Shown: positions 49,700-61,070 of the stretch, piece after piece
Layout: each line of letters opens with the position of its first letter
Position numbering within the stretch: position 1 is the stretch's first letter
Origin: Epiperipatus broadwayi
Lineage: Eukaryota; Onychophora; Udeonychophora; Euonychophora; Peripatidae
DNA: 64,000 nt
Assembly: GCA_028023455.1 (NCBI GenBank)
Contig: JAQFVV010012513.1
Location: 1,870,001-1,934,000, forward strand
Direction: 5' to 3'
Translations under genes and position numbers: made by a program
The notes under the pieces: generated by a model
The model's database searches: none
Told to the model about the DNA's origin: nothing
Seen by the model: the letters and a program-made list of their open reading frames with translations, nothing else

Positions 49700-50090
49700 G
49701 GTTATGTATATAAAATACATATTTTGCAAGTTCGTTCATGTTAAAAAATTTAAATACAGTATTAAAATACCAATATTTCGACTTGATCACACAAGTCATT
49801 TACTGGATGATAAGAGGTAGAAAGACGATTGTAGAGGCACTACAATCACTGATTTGAAAATAAACGTTAAAGTTCCACCAATAGCAAAAATGTTAAATTA
49901 AGAATGTTTTTTTTTTTAAAAAAAAAACTTAAGGTTTTTTCCAAATCAGTGATTGTAGCGCCTCTACCACCATTTTTCTACCTTTTATCACCCAGTAGAT
50001 GACTTGTGTGATCAAGTTAAAACGTTGATAGTTTAATATTTAATTTTTTTAATAGGGATGAACCCGCAAAACATGTCTTTTATGTATGTT
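49700..50090. mobile_element. PLE-2 tails, inverted pair
   Basis: The minus-type tail 49716-49910 and its mirror 49925-50085 meet in T/A runs at about 49915. Shared text includes ACCACTATTTTTCTACC-like sequence, CAATCACTGATTT and GATGACTTGTGTGATCAAG. The right arm reads GATGA, hairpin CTTG/CAAG, TTAAAACGTTG. It corresponds to the 3' UTR of the PLE-2 copy at 7.7 kb without coding sequence. Confidence 0.65.
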
Positions 50091-50639
50091 TAATGGCAAT
50101 GAGCTAAAATATCATAAAGATTAGTGTTCAACTTGGGTAAGATAAAAATATTGCATGAAAAGATTAAAAACAAAATAGAGGTGAAAAAAATATTTTGTAG
50201 TAGTAGAAATAATATTTTGCATAATGATAAGGAATTAATGTCAAAGTAACCAGAAGGTGTAACAAAATATATGATAATGGAAGATAATATATTTATTTTA
50301 ATACTATAAGCATATGACAAATGTTATTTCTGAAGAAATAAATACATATTCTAAATATAAATTAGACAATGGTAAATAGGCTTCTACAGGAAAAAGGTTT
50401 ATGCCACTGCACATCCTAGGACAATAAAAAAAAGTAGTCTTCAACAAATTGGATGGTAATGGCTTAAGTTATATTTTGTCCTTGTTTTACATTTTGGAAA
50501 TATTATAATTAGTTTCTATATTGCTGACAAATATTTGATAATTAATTGAGTTGGTTATGGAAATTATGTTGAAAAGTCATTAAAACTTGTGACCTAGAAC
50601 ATAGGCATTATAGCAACCCTATCAGTGTGTCAGAAGACT
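50091..50639. other. No feature recognised
   Basis: No feature seen. Confidence 0.4.
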
Positions 50640-50915
50640 TCTCTTTCTTTCCCTCTGTGGTGTGATGTATTATGGCTTCTCCTTAAACAAAGTCAAGAAT
50701 ATCTCAGCAATTATGCCCAGATAAACCTGTTAGCCACTTTGTTTTACATTCCCCACTCTAAATTTACCCATAATCTGCTCTATCCCATTTTCACAACATA
50801 ATCTTTGTCAACTCTATAACCTTTATATCTAAATCCCCCTTATCTTTTCCCAAACCCAGCATAAAAACCAATAATTCACTTTCTGTATAATCACTCTTTT
50901 CTGTATTCTCTCTTT
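50640..50915 (-). pseudogene. LINE-2 3' end fragment, minus copy
   Basis: Matches 16500-16755 (CTTCTCCTTAAACAAAGTCA, ATTATGCCCAGATAAACCTG, CTTTCTGTATAATCAC). The tail is TGGTGTGATGTATTATGG. A CA/GC dinucleotide tract follows at 50918-50950. Confidence 0.7.
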
Positions 50916-51025
50916 ACACGCACGCACGCACGCGCGCACACACACACATATATATATGAAAAAAGTTACTGTTAACACTAACTGAAATAATTATAGAAAA
51001 TATACAAACCATTATACAATTATAA

Positions 51026-51483
51026 ATATCCAGTAACGCCCTCTGTTTAAAGATCTATATCTCAATAATAGCAAACCTTAAAATGATACCACTTTAAGGT
51101 TGTATGCTAAACGATGTTAAATATTGAAATACAGACCTATTCAAACACAGAGCATGAAATTTTAAATAAGCAAACGATCTTAAATTTTGCTAATAAACTA
51201 ACAAGTTTACAAAGTTATTAAAGACAAACTAAACATTAGATTTTAATCTTTAAATTTAAAGATTAAAATCTAATGTTTAGTTTGTCTTTAATAACTTTGT
51301 AAACTTGTTAGTTTATTAGCAAAATTTAAGATCGTTTGCTTATTTAAAATTGCATGCTCTGTGTTTGAGTATGTCTGTATTTCAATATTTAACATCATTT
51401 AGTATACAACCTTAAAGTGGTATCATTTTAAGGGTTGCTATTTTTAAGATATAGATCTTTAAACAGAGGGCATTACTGGATAT
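51026..51483. repeat. Near-perfect 458-bp palindrome without spacer
   Basis: The axis lies between 51254 and 51255 (AATCTTTAAA|TTTAAAGATT reading across). The outer ends are ATATCCAGTAACGCCCTCTG and CAGAGGGCATTACTGGATAT. The arms differ at only a handful of positions (for example CCTATTCAAACAC against GTGTTTGAGTATG). The similar string CAGCAACACCCTCTG at about 59065 hints at a family. No open frame of interest. An (AT)n tract and the PLE-1 3' end lie directly to the right. Confidence 0.9.

Positions 51484-51486
<3 letters not shown>

Positions 51487-51560
<74 letters not shown>
51487..51560. repeat. (AT)n microsatellite at PLE-1 3' end
   Basis: About 74 bp of alternating AT between the palindrome and the PLE-1 minus copy. 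Confidence 0.95.
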
Positions 51561-51562
<2 letters not shown>

Positions 51563-51693
51563 AAACTACCCCAAATCCAAAATTAAACCAGACCAGCATA
51601 AAAATAATATAAAAAACACAACCTAAGGTTTCACTGCTACAAGCAGACTTCTCAAGTGTAAAGAACTACAAAAACTACACAATATATATAATA

Positions 51694-52390
51694 TTAAAAA
51701 CTACCTACAAATCCATTCACTTCCCATCCACTCTTAATATTAAAAGAACTCTTAAATAAGTTAATTGCTTCAGAATAATAAATTTTCAATAATAAAGACT
51801 CTTTAATTCTTTTTTTGATTTCATTTCTCTCAAAGAAGACAGCCTTAGCTTCATCAAAATCAATAGTGTGGCTTGTATCTTTTTCATGGACATACAAAGC
51901 AGAACTAAGATATCTATTTTTAACTCTACTTTTATGAACCTTTATTCTTTCATTTAAACTCAAACTACTCTGACCTATGTAAACCTTCTTACTAAATAAA
52001 CAAGGAATAAAATATACTACACCAGGAATAGTCTTTCTATCAAAAACTTCTTTTGTATTATTTAATAAATTATTCAATGTAACACCCCTTTTCCAAACAA
52101 TTTTCTTATTTCCAAACAATTTACTATTTCTACACACAATTTTATAAGAAGACAATTTAAATGGCAAAGAAATAAAATCATATTTTTCTTTAACCTTTAC
52201 ATCCTTACAAATATTACTATTAAATAAAATACTTTTAACAAATTTATCAGAGTATCCAACACTCAAGTAATCTTTATAAAATTGATATTTCTGAAAGAAA
52301 GCTACCCCACAAGAATTATTTAATTTAAAATTTCTATGACAATAATTCCTTAAAGCAGCTACTTTATGAGATACAGACTGATAGCTATCA
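51694..52390 (-). CDS. PLE-1 GIY-YIG endonuclease domain
   Basis: Open from about 52390 to a stop at 51694; no real start is expected because it is the C-terminal part of a longer polyprotein. In order: PDSYQSVSHKVAALRNYC, VGYSDKFVKSILF, KRGVTLNNLL, then GVVYFIPCLFSKKVYIGQSS (the GIY-YIG signature as VVYF...VYIG), LNERIKVHKSRVKNRYLSSA (catalytic Arg in the helix region), HEKDTSHTIDFDEAKAVFFE (His and Glu of the fold) and KRIKESLLLKIY. In PLEs this nuclease nicks target DNA. A one-base shift near 52392 separates it from the RT frame, so the element is probably dead although this domain is undamaged. Confidence 0.85.
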
Positions 52391-52393
52391 GGT

Positions 52394-53258
52394 TTAATTA
52401 TAGATCTTAAATTCTTTACTTTTAACTAAATGACTGCACAATAAACAATTAGTTTCTACATTTCTAATCACCAAAAGATCTAAAAATTTTACTTTACCAA
52501 AATCTAACCCCCCTTCTTCTAACACAAATTTTATAGAAGGATCAAAACAATTAAACTCCTTTACAAATTCCTTCAATTTATCATTCTCAACTACAAATAA
52601 ACAATCATCAACATATCTGACAAATAATTTTACATATAAACAATTCTTTTTAATAATAATTTCCTCTTCCATAAAACTAATATAAACTGAACATACTAAA
52701 GGAGAAATAATATAACCTATTATCCACCCTTCCTTAATCTTATAAAAATTACCTTTATAAGTAAAATACATAGAATCTTCCAATAACAAAAGCAAATCTT
52801 TAATTACCTTAATTTTATTTTTTGATAAAGAACTTTTCTTAATCAATACAGACAAAAGAACATCAATACTGCTTAACCTATTAACAGACTGATACATATT
52901 TTCAATATGTAAACTTCCAAATACCCAAATACTTTCCATTTTAAAATTATTAATCTTATCAAAAGCCTCAAAAGAAGAAGAAACTGTGTACTGACCAAAA
53001 TCATCAAATTGTTTTAAAAAAATTATTCAAGAATCTAGAAATACCCTCTACAACACTACCTGTAAAATCAAAAATAAATCTTAAAGGAAAACCATCTTTA
53101 TGAGTTTTAATATTCATAAACATCTTAGCTGATGTAAAATCATTAGGATAGCATTTTAAATAATGTACTCTATTAAAAATTTTTAAATTAAACATTTTCT
53201 TCATAATATTTATCAATTTTCTTTTAATTAAATTACCTGGATCTTTATCTAACAACAT
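52394..53258 (-). pseudogene. PLE-1 reverse transcriptase (Penelope type), frameshifted
   Basis: Two frames: 53258-53004 with FMNIKTHKDGFPLRFIFDFT (PLE motif K-x-HK...PLR) and VEGISRFLNNF; and 52939-52394 with GSLHIENMYQSV (the first catalytic region, normally FDVExMY; the Asp is changed to H), YKGNFYKIKEGWIIGYIISP (normally GxPLSP) and LFVRYVDDCLFVV, the YVDD catalytic box with both Asp. A frameshift near 52990 and the loss of key residues make it inactive. The RT N-terminus lies beyond the inverted junction and is absent. Confidence 0.85.
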
Positions 53259-53294
53259 ATATTTACCATTATTTAATTATCTATCCATAATCTA

Positions 53295-54141
53295 TAATCT
53301 ATAATTAAACCTGATAGATATCAGTCTGTATCTCATAAAGTAGCTGCTTTAAGGAATTATTGTCATAGAAATATTAAATTAAATAATTCTTGTGGGGTAG
53401 CTTTGTTTCAGAAATATCAATTTTATAAAGATTACTTGAGTGTTGGATACTCTGATAAATTTGTTAAAAGTATTTTATTTAATAGTAATATTTGTAAGGA
53501 TGTAAAGGTTAAAGAAAAATATGATTTTATTTCTTTGCCATTTAAATTGTCTTCTTATAAAATTGTGTGTAGAAATAGTAAATTGTTTGGAAATAAGAAA
53601 ATTGCTTGGAAAAGGGGTGTTACATTGAATAATTTATTAATTAATACAAAAGAAGTTTTTGATAGAAAGACTATTTCTGGTGTAGTATATTTTATACCTT
53701 GTTTATTTGTAAAAAAAGTTTACATAGGTCAGAGTAGTTTGAGTTTAAATGAAAGAATAAAGGTTCATAAAAGTAGAGTTAAAAATAGATATCATAGTTC
53801 TGCTTTGTATGTCCATGAAAAAGATACAAGCCACACTATTGATTTTGATGAAGCTAAGGTTGTCTTCTTTGAGAGAAATGAAATCAAAAGAAGAATTAAA
53901 GAGTCTTTATTATTGAAAATTTATTAATTTATTATTCTGAAGCAATTAACTTATTTAAGAGTTTTTTTAATATTAAGGGTGGATGGGAAGTGAATGGATT
54001 TGTGGGTAGTTTTTAATATTATATATATTGTGTAATTTTTGTAGTTCTTTAACACTCGAGAAGTCTGCTTGTAGCAGTGAAACCTTAGGTTGTGTTTTAA
54101 TATTATTTTTATGCTGGTCTGGTTTAATTTTGAATTTGGGG
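53295..54141 (+). mobile_element. PLE-1, inverted 5'-truncated copy
   Basis: Starts at CTATAATTAAACCTGATAG, which is the same point in the element as about 52405 on the minus copy. It runs to the 3' end GGTCTGGTTTAATTTTG...GGGGTAGTTTTG. With 51561-52405 it forms arms of about 845 bp with very few differences, so the duplication is recent or the arms have been homogenised. Extra tail text (GACTAGTTTAGCTTTATGC) continues to an AT tract at 54188-54210. Confidence 0.88.
53403..53927 (+). CDS. PLE-1 GIY-YIG endonuclease domain, second copy
   Basis: 174 codons nearly identical to the minus copy: VGYSDKFVKSILF, KRGVTLNNLL, GVVYFIPCLFVKKVYIGQSS, LNERIKVHKSRVKNRYHSSA, EAKVVFFERNEIKRRIKES. The differences are single residues (for example FVKK for FSKK, YHSS for YLSS). 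A stop replaces the last 30 codons: LLLKIY is followed by TAA where the other copy continues YYSEAINLF, because a base has been gained or lost near 53922. Confidence 0.85.
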   Translation: MFQKYQFYKDYLSVGYSDKFVKSILFNSNICKDVKVKEKYDFISLPFKLSSYKIVCRNSKLFGNKKIAWKRGVTLNNLLINTKEVFDRKTISGVVYFIPCLFVKKVYIGQSSLSLNERIKVHKSRVKNRYHSSALYVHEKDTSHTIDFDEAKVVFFERNEIKRRIKESLLLKIY

Positions 54142-54210
54142 TAGTTTTGATTTTATATTGACTAGTTTAGCTTTATGCTTGTAATGTTTATATATATATA
54201 TATATATATA

Positions 54211-55267
54211 AACTGATTTAATATAGATGTATAATTTTTTTTTTCTTTATAATAAAATCTGTTGAACATTTGTTTGGCTTTTAATAATATTTATTCTAGT
54301 TTTATTTTCCAGCTAGTTAAATTAGTTTCACAATTCCGTCGAACATAGATGTTTAATATGTGTTTATCTAGAAAGAAAAAATTCTAAAAATATTATTATG
54401 TATATCAACATCTTTAGATTTTCATCTAGTTGATTTAAGTATATTAATATATTATTAATCACATGCTACCAATCAACTATTAAACTTTTCATCATAATTT
54501 AAAAACTATTGTCAATAATATATTTTAATTTTTCTATGCATTACAAAATAATGTTTTACCTTTGATACAACTGGATTTACCTGTTAAAAATTTCATCCTA
54601 TTGTGACATTTGCAATACAAATAACTAATAATAACACAATTCAAAAGTATAACAAAACAGATATGAGAAAATAGGAAGGAAAAAAAAGGAAAAACAAACA
54701 AGAGTACACGTACAACAAGATGTTATAAATGTAATAGACAAAACTAAATGCAATTCAGTTTGTATTTGATTATAAGATGTAAATATAGACAATAAATTAA
54801 AAAAATATCATTTTGGTATCAAAACATAGATACTCAAAATTCACATTACTAAATTGTGATTTCATGAAAATTTTAAATAAAAATAACTGGTTCATTTAAC
54901 CACATCTCCTGAGATTTAATATTGCACAAGTAAATGATGTTCATTGAATAATATATATGTATAAGAGTGAAATTACAGGATAAGTGCACCAGTAATAACC
55001 TCTCACCAAGAAATAGTAAAGGAATTAGACAGATCTTCATCAGGTTTACCAAAAGCTAAAAAGACAAGGAAGGGGTTCAGTATTTGCCATTCTAGATTAG
55101 TATAAAGCTAAGACTAAATAGTGATCCATTTATTGCTGATATTTCATCATTTGTAGCAGCTAGTTGCAAGAAAATTTTCAAACCTGTTAATAAAATATTC
55201 AAATTTATTAAACCCAGATTTGAACCCCATTCATGGATGTGACAAGTATACAGATTATCATTTCACC

Positions 55268-55299
<32 letters not shown>

Positions 55300-55325
55300 T
55301 CTAACATTCTCATGAATAAAAGATT
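54211..55325. other. AT-rich DNA, nothing recognised
   Basis: One (AT)n tract at 55268-55295. No family match otherwise. Confidence 0.45.
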
Positions 55326-55340
55326 AATTCAGAGTATTAT

Positions 55341-55443
55341 ATTTTCTCATGTGTCATAGCATCAGCCGGGAAATGAACCCATTAACCCAGGACAACTACT
55401 TGTAAAGCAGCTGTCTCTGACATCTCGACCACCAATGCTTGAC
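55341..55443 (-). mobile_element. SINE-T copy 4
   Basis: Minus strand from GTCAAGCATTGGTGGTCGAG, AGATGTCAGAGACAGC, GGTTCATTTCCCGGCTGATG, CTATGACACATGAGAAAAT. It is flanked by AATTCAGAGTATTAT at 55326-55340 and 55444-55458, an exact 15-bp target-site duplication. Confidence 0.93.
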
Positions 55444-55458
55444 AATTCAGAGTATTAT

Positions 55459-55892
55459 TTCCAGGAGATTTTATATAGTACAAATATATAATAACTAAAA
55501 TAGCTAACATTCCAGTACAATAATAAATACTTTCCACAGAGCTTCATCCTTCTCAAATCATAAGAATATGTGTAGAATATAAGAACACACTTTGGCACTT
55601 AAAGAAAAAAACAATTCAATCAGCCATTTATTCACACATAAGTTTAATTAACCATGACATCAATTTTAATAAAGTACATTCTGGCAAAAATTGAGCAATA
55701 TGACCAGAGACTGCTAAGAAAAGCTACAGAAATTTTTAAAAGATCCAGGAACATAAATGAAAAGTATAAATTGAAATAAATTAACAATATTTTGGAAAAA
55801 AACTTATGGTAGAATAAAATTCTGTTTAAAAATTTTCAAACCAACAGAATTTGAGTATGAAGAGAAAAAAAATAACGATTTAAAATATTTTT
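55459..55892. other. No feature recognised
   Basis: No family match. Confidence 0.4.
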
Positions 55893-56455
55893 ATGCCAAT
55901 AAACATCACATGATCACCATTTCCTCTGCTTTCTTAAACTGTTATTAAAATGGACAAAACTCTCTATACATATTGCCACTCAATGTAAGCCAGAGTAATC
56001 AATAGATGCCTGTTTTAATAATAGTTATAAGCAAGCATAGGAAATGGTGATCATGTGATGTTTATTGGCTTAAAACCATTCCTGCCTAATAGGATAGTGG
56101 TGGCTATGATTATTAAAGAACCAAAGTCACCAAAATGTATGGGTACTGAACTGAGTTCATACCTATATGACTATATAAGCTGATAAGCTAGGATTGAAAA
56201 TATTATGATGTTTTCAATTTAAGACTCATAGTTTTGTAGTTAAGTAGAGATAAAAGTTGGCTGCTGGAGGGTTGCATTAGATCCTAAGATCTAGGTGCAG
56301 TGCTCTCAGATCCTACACTCCTCACTGTCAAAGGCCACAAGACAGAAATAGTCTGGGGATATTGGATGAGTAGGCACTATCCATCTGGCATTTATTGATT
56401 ACTCTGGCTTGCATTAAGTGGCAATACATATAGAGAGTTTTGCCTGTTTTAAAAT
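55893..56455 (+). mobile_element. Family D cluster, -,+,+ layout
   Basis: Inverted terminal part 55893-56003, direct terminal part 56010-56082, longer direct unit 56083-56455. It has the same landmarks as 39811-40622 (GCCAATAAACATCACATG at the left, CATGTGATGTTTATTGGC at 56064-56081). The ribozyme-like site reads CTGTCAA (56335-56341), GGC-CACAA-GAC, AGAAAT: decayed. Confidence 0.72.
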
Positions 56456-56574
56456 ATTTTATGTATAAATACTACAAACAAAAATGAATATGCTTTTATA
56501 CTACAAACTAGCTTTGACTACTATTTTTTATGTATTTAAAACATTAATATTTAGAAATATTAGTTTTGTTGCAT

Positions 56575-56800
56575 GAAGGTGATCATGTGTTTTGGTTATA
56601 TAAGATGAAGTGTAGGACTGAAGGGAGTTTAAAATTCAGGGTTCAAACCCCCTCTAATTAAATATTACATTATCAGTTTTATATATAAATAATACTTGAT
56701 ATAAAAGACATATTTTGCAGGTTCATCTGTTTTAATATTTTATTTAAATACTCCAATATTTTGAGTGGATCATACAAGCCCTCAACTTTTAAACATTACA
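56575..56800 (+). repeat. Family A tRNA-like end plus PLE-2 tail scrap
   Basis: 56575-56655 matches the A 3' end (GGTGATCATGTGTTTTGG, ATATAAGATGAAGTG, GGGTTCAAACCCC). 56705-56790 matches the PLE-2 tail start (GACATATTTTGCAGGTTCAT, GTGGATCATACAAGCC). Confidence 0.5.
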
Positions 56801-57105
56801 CATATGTAATCTCCAGTTTTGACAACTCAACCGAAAATTATCAAATCGCGTTCACTATTCTTGCTAAAACATCCACCAAATGCAAAATGTCCTATTATAT
56901 TTGCAGCTTCAAATATTTATAAAATTAAGTAATCTAGCAAGCACTTCTTATAAGCATGAGATTGATTACATCTCAGATGTCTTTTTATACAGCTTAGAAA
57001 CATTATTACATGAACGAGTTCATGTCTACTCATTTTCAAACCTTATAAGTGAACTGTTATAAATCAAGTATACATAATATTATTGAACATAATGTATTCC
57101 AGCAT

Positions 57106-57212
57106 TTTTTTTTCTCATCTATCATAGCATCAGCCAGAAAGTGAACCCACTAACCCGGAACAACTGCTTGCAAAGCAGCTGTCACTGACCTCTCAAACAC
57201 CAATGCCTGATA
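57106..57212 (-). mobile_element. SINE-T copy 5
   Basis: Minus strand: CAGGCATTGGTGTTTGAGAG, GTCAGTGACAGC, GTGGGTTCACTTTCTGGCTG, ATGCTATGATAGATG and poly-A. It is flanked by TATTCCAGCAT at 57095-57105 and 57213-57223, an exact 11-bp target-site duplication. Confidence 0.93.
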
Positions 57213-57223
57213 TATTCCAGCAT

Positions 57224-57817
57224 TATACATGCAATTTCATGGTATGATAACTGAATTAAAGACTGCCAAATTCATTTTAACATCCAGAGCAGTAAATCAT
57301 TTGATTTTTTTATTTAATATCGTCCTACAAAATTTTATTAAAATTTGGTAAATGATTAAATAATCGCATTGCAAATATAATTAAAAGCAACTAGAGGGGG
57401 GGGGTAGATGATTTATACAAAAATTTTTAAAATTAATGAAAAATATTAGAATATGATGACTTTTCTTTTTTTTTTTAATTATAAGTATATGTTTTTTTTT
57501 TCTTTTTCATTATATATATATATAATTTCTAGTTATGAAACTCTGTAGAATGCTATCAGTTTCTTTCACAATTTCTATTCTTGTTAGAATGTCAAACAAA
57601 TTTAAAGTGATGAAATATTAGCAATCTCAAATATTTATAAAGGTAATTGATCTAGGAAGTAATTTTAATAAGGCTACAATTGATTACATGCCAGATGAAA
57701 CCATAATCTTCTTAATATGGTTCAGAATAAAGATTACATGAAAGAGTTCATTTTTATTTATTTTAAAACCTATAGAATAACAATTATAAGTCAAGCATGT
57801 GTAATATTACCAAAACA
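57224..57817. other. AT-rich DNA, nothing recognised
   Basis: A G-run near 57400 and an AT tract at 57513-57525 only. Confidence 0.4.
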
Positions 57818-58179
57818 ATCATCATCAACCATTAACAATCCACTGCAGGATGAAGATCTTTCCAAGTTCAATCCATTTTGTCCTATCTTTAGCTTCTCTT
57901 CTCCACAGACCCCTGCACACTTACTTATTTCATCCATCCATCTCATATGTGGTCTCTTTCTGGGTCTTTTACAATCTCTTGGAATCCAGTTCAAAATTTC
58001 GATTGTCAATCTATTATTATCTCTTCTAGAAATATGTCCAGCCCAACTCCACTTCAGTCTTTTAATTTTTTCAATGAGGTCAGTAACACCTGTTTGTTCT
58101 CTTACCCATACATTGCATTTTCGATCTCTTTTTGTTACTCCCAACATACATCTCTTCATACTTCTTTGAGTGGTCTGAA
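57818..58179 (-). pseudogene. LINE-1 3' fragment, frame nearly open
   Basis: On the minus strand: TTQRSMKRCMLGVTKRDRKC, NVWVREQTGVTDLIEKIKRL, KWSWAGHISRRDNNRLTIE, ILNWIPRDCKRPRKRPHMRW, MDEISKC, then EEKLKIGQNGLNLERSSSC. It covers only the last 120 codons, in frame almost to the end. The 3' tail (reverse ATCATCATCAACC) matches the other LINE-1 copies, and the 5' truncation lies at 58179. It is among the better preserved fragments. Confidence 0.85.
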
Positions 58180-58544
58180 TACAATATTTTGTATTATATG
58201 TAATATCCAGTTTTGACAACTCAATAAAACATCAAATTATTATCACATCATGATATTTGTCAGATCAACAATCATACGCAAAATAACTGTTTTACACATG
58301 CAACCTTAAATATTTATAGATATAGCTAATCTAGGCAGGTATTAAAATGTATTTAACAATATTTAATTGAATTACCATAACATAAAATTGTATGTAGAAT
58401 GCTGGAAAATTATAATTAACTACTCATGTGGATTTAAAGTTAGTCAAAATGAACTTTTCCAATAATCCAAATAGATATTGATTTTTATATCTTCTCCTTT
58501 ACTTTCCCCTCATTTCTCTTCATATATTCATATATATTAAAAAA
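58180..58544. other. No feature recognised
   Basis: No family match. Confidence 0.4.
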
Positions 58545-58735
58545 ATATCATCTCTTATATACTTTAATACAATCTTTTTATAATTCCTTTTTTATTTTGC
58601 TTACAGTTTGACTGTTCAAATGTTATAGGTCTGATGATGACTGCAGGACAGTTGAAACTGTAAGCAAAATGAAGGAATTATAAAAAAAGATTGCATTAAA
58701 GCATATAAGAGGAGATGATAAAAGAATTAATATAG
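58545..58735. mobile_element. Family B inverted pair with CUGAUGA...GAAA core
   Basis: Minus arm 58545-58612 mirrors plus arm 58653-58735 (TGCTTACAGTTTGACTGTTC against CAGTTGAAACTGTAAGCAAA). The plus unit has CTGATGA (58631-58637), stem GACTG/CAGTT, loop CAGGA and GAAAC from 58654. Confidence 0.68.
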
Positions 58736-60234
58736 ATGTTGATTTACTTATCACACACCCCTAACTTAATATTTTAATTACTTCTGTTCTTGTTTTCTAT
58801 TGGTTAAACTTTTAATCTTATTAATCATCACTGCTTGTAGCATCTTTACATTGGTTTACATATTAACATTCAATACTCAGCCAAAATGTCAGTATGGTAT
58901 TATTTTGAAACATACAAGGATGAATCTAGTCAATGTATCCTTTATATTTATTGGTCATAATCTTTGTCTTAACATACATATATGAAAATATTCCTGTGCA
59001 TGTTGCTAGCTGAAAATTCAAATGCAATATGTTCAAATCACTCTCCCAAATATTGTTTTTCAGCAACACCCTCTGTGAATAAATATAAAGTCTATTTGAA
59101 GTTTAGATTTTAAATTTAATTACAGAGATCGCTGCTAAAAATTATAATGTTTGAAAATGTGATTTAAACATTTTATATATTCAAAAACAAAAATAAAATA
59201 CATTTTTAAAGCACTTTAATTTTTTTTTTTTACAAATAATGATTTAAAACTAACCACAAATGTAAAACTTTTTTCTTCTCTGCAATCATAAGTTTTAAAT
59301 AATAAAAAAAGGGTCTATTATATACTTTTAAATATTGTTTAATTAATTAATAATGAATACTATTATTTTAAATATTATTACAAAAATAAAACAACAATTA
59401 AATTATTTAATTATGTCAAATTTTATCGGAAAAAATGTGATTAAGTTTAATTTGAAAATTGTTATATTATAGCTGTTCTGGTACCATCAAAACAAATTTT
59501 ACTGACAATATATGTCAATTGATTTCGACTAATATTAGAGGTTCAATATATTGACTAAATCTGCAATTATAATTGATAACAGGAGAAATAACATTAAACG
59601 CATTCAAAAACAACATAAACAACAAAACCTATACAGATTATACAGCTTTGGGAATATCAAAGTCACTAAAGAATGTTGGCTTCACGCAATGGAAATTAAA
59701 ACGATTAAAAGATAATCTTTAATTTAATAGATAAGAGAACCGATTGTTAATGTGTATTAGTAGCTATAAAATTCATAATTAATTCATCAGAAATAATTTT
59801 ACAAATTGTCAAAAAGTAAAAAAAAAAATACACAACATTTTACTGTTGATCACGTGTGCATAATTAATTATTTTTAAATGTTTAATTATTTACAGAGCAA
59901 AATTTTTAACTTGCATATAATGCATTTTGGGAAGATAGGACTTGGTATTTTTTTTCACGTTACTGAAGAATGAACTAAAATAATTATGGATGTGAAAAAT
60001 ATTCTCTGACAGCGAAAGAATACTTTGCTCTATATAGTACATAAACGACAGATTACTTGTATAAATATTTTGCTGAAGGTTTGCGATGATGGTGTTCTAG
60101 ATGTATTTTTATATTGGGCTATTTCCATTATCTAATATGCTTTTGAAGGTCTTTAAAAAAATACCTTTATTTAATTTTTCCAGATAGATTCAACTGTTAC
60201 TAATAGCACATCAAACAGGTTAGTAGTATATGCG
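58736..60234. other. AT-rich DNA, nothing recognised
   Basis: Only CAGCAACACCCTCTG near 59065, which resembles the end of the 51-kb palindrome. Confidence 0.45.
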
Positions 60235-60385
60235 CAACGTTTCAAGAGGTATTATTTCCCCCTCTTTTTCAAGTGTTGCTGCCCTGACCAGTGACAATAC
60301 TAACATGAGAGTCAAACCTGGGTCCTTAGATTTTTGATTATTGAATTTTAAGGTAACACTCTAACTAATTGAGCCATCCCAACAA
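60235..60385 (-). mobile_element. tRNA-derived SINE or tRNA pseudogene, second type
   Basis: Minus strand: GGGATGGCTCAATTAGTTAG (A-box region of a tRNA-like head) and GGACCCAGGTTTGACTCTCA (B box), separated by about 40 nt, followed by a non-tRNA body ending CCTCTTGAAACGTTG. The anticodon arm is not canonical, so it is not a functional tRNA. Single copy here; no clear duplication at the ends. Confidence 0.6.
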
Positions 60386-60884
60386 AGGCAACAGTTAGCA
60401 GAAATTTTGTTTACTTATCTATGAGGTTCCTTGTGATTTCTCCACTTTTTTCTAAGAGCAAAGTTGATTAGTGATTTCGATACATTATGTATAATCACAC
60501 TAGGTTGACATTGTGAGGTTTTTTGTCATTGTCATGTGAGCAGCTTCTTTAAAATTTTCTTTTTGCTATTTTTCTTCACTATCCAACATCTTTTTATTTT
60601 CCCAATTGAACATATGTTCATTGATACATACATGGTCTACTACTTTAGACACATCTGTTTTCTCTTTTCTAATCATCAGGTTATATTCTTGCAAGCACTT
60701 TTCAATGGGGTGACTGGTCTCATCAATATATGTTATAAGTATCAAAAAAATATTAAAACAAAATACATGGGTGAGAGAAGAAACAAGTCTTAAAATTAAA
60801 TAATTATAAAACTTAAGAGACTACAATGAAGATGACTAGTAATATTATTAAAATATATGATAATAAATGAATTATTAAAATGTT
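60386..60884. other. No feature recognised
   Basis: No family match. Confidence 0.4.
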
Positions 60885-61070
60885 AAACTGGATCTGGTGA
60901 GATTGTAAAAGACTTTGAAAGAGGCCATGTGTGAGATGGATTGACAAAATAAGGAAATTTTCTGGTGAGTTGCAGAGAAGAGATGCTAGAGATTTTAGAA
61001 TGTGGATTAAACTTGAAGAGACACTTATCCTGCAGTGAATGATAATGGTTAAAATGATGATGATGATGAT
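60885..61070 (+). pseudogene. LINE-1 3' end scrap
   Basis: Reads LNWIW*DCKRL-type, RPCVRWIDKIRKF and INLEETLILQ-like pieces across stops, then the tail AATGATGATGATGATGATA. It covers only the last 60 codons of LINE-1. Confidence 0.7.

Larger units (their letters stand above)
51561..53294 (-). mobile_element. PLE-1, most complete copy (Penelope-like)
   Basis: Minus-strand element with a partial reverse transcriptase (53258-52394), GIY-YIG nuclease (52390-51694) and 3' UTR to 51561. The N-terminal third is missing because at 53294 an inverted 5'-truncated copy begins. The 3' UTR carries a hairpin CTGC-TTGTA-GCAG followed by TGAAACC and preceded by TTGAGAAGT, a degenerate ribozyme-like motif. 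Confidence 0.88.

Noticed and set aside
60300-60385. Possible functional tRNA gene on the minus strand
   Set aside because: A and B boxes are present, but the arms between them do not fold into a standard cloverleaf by eye.
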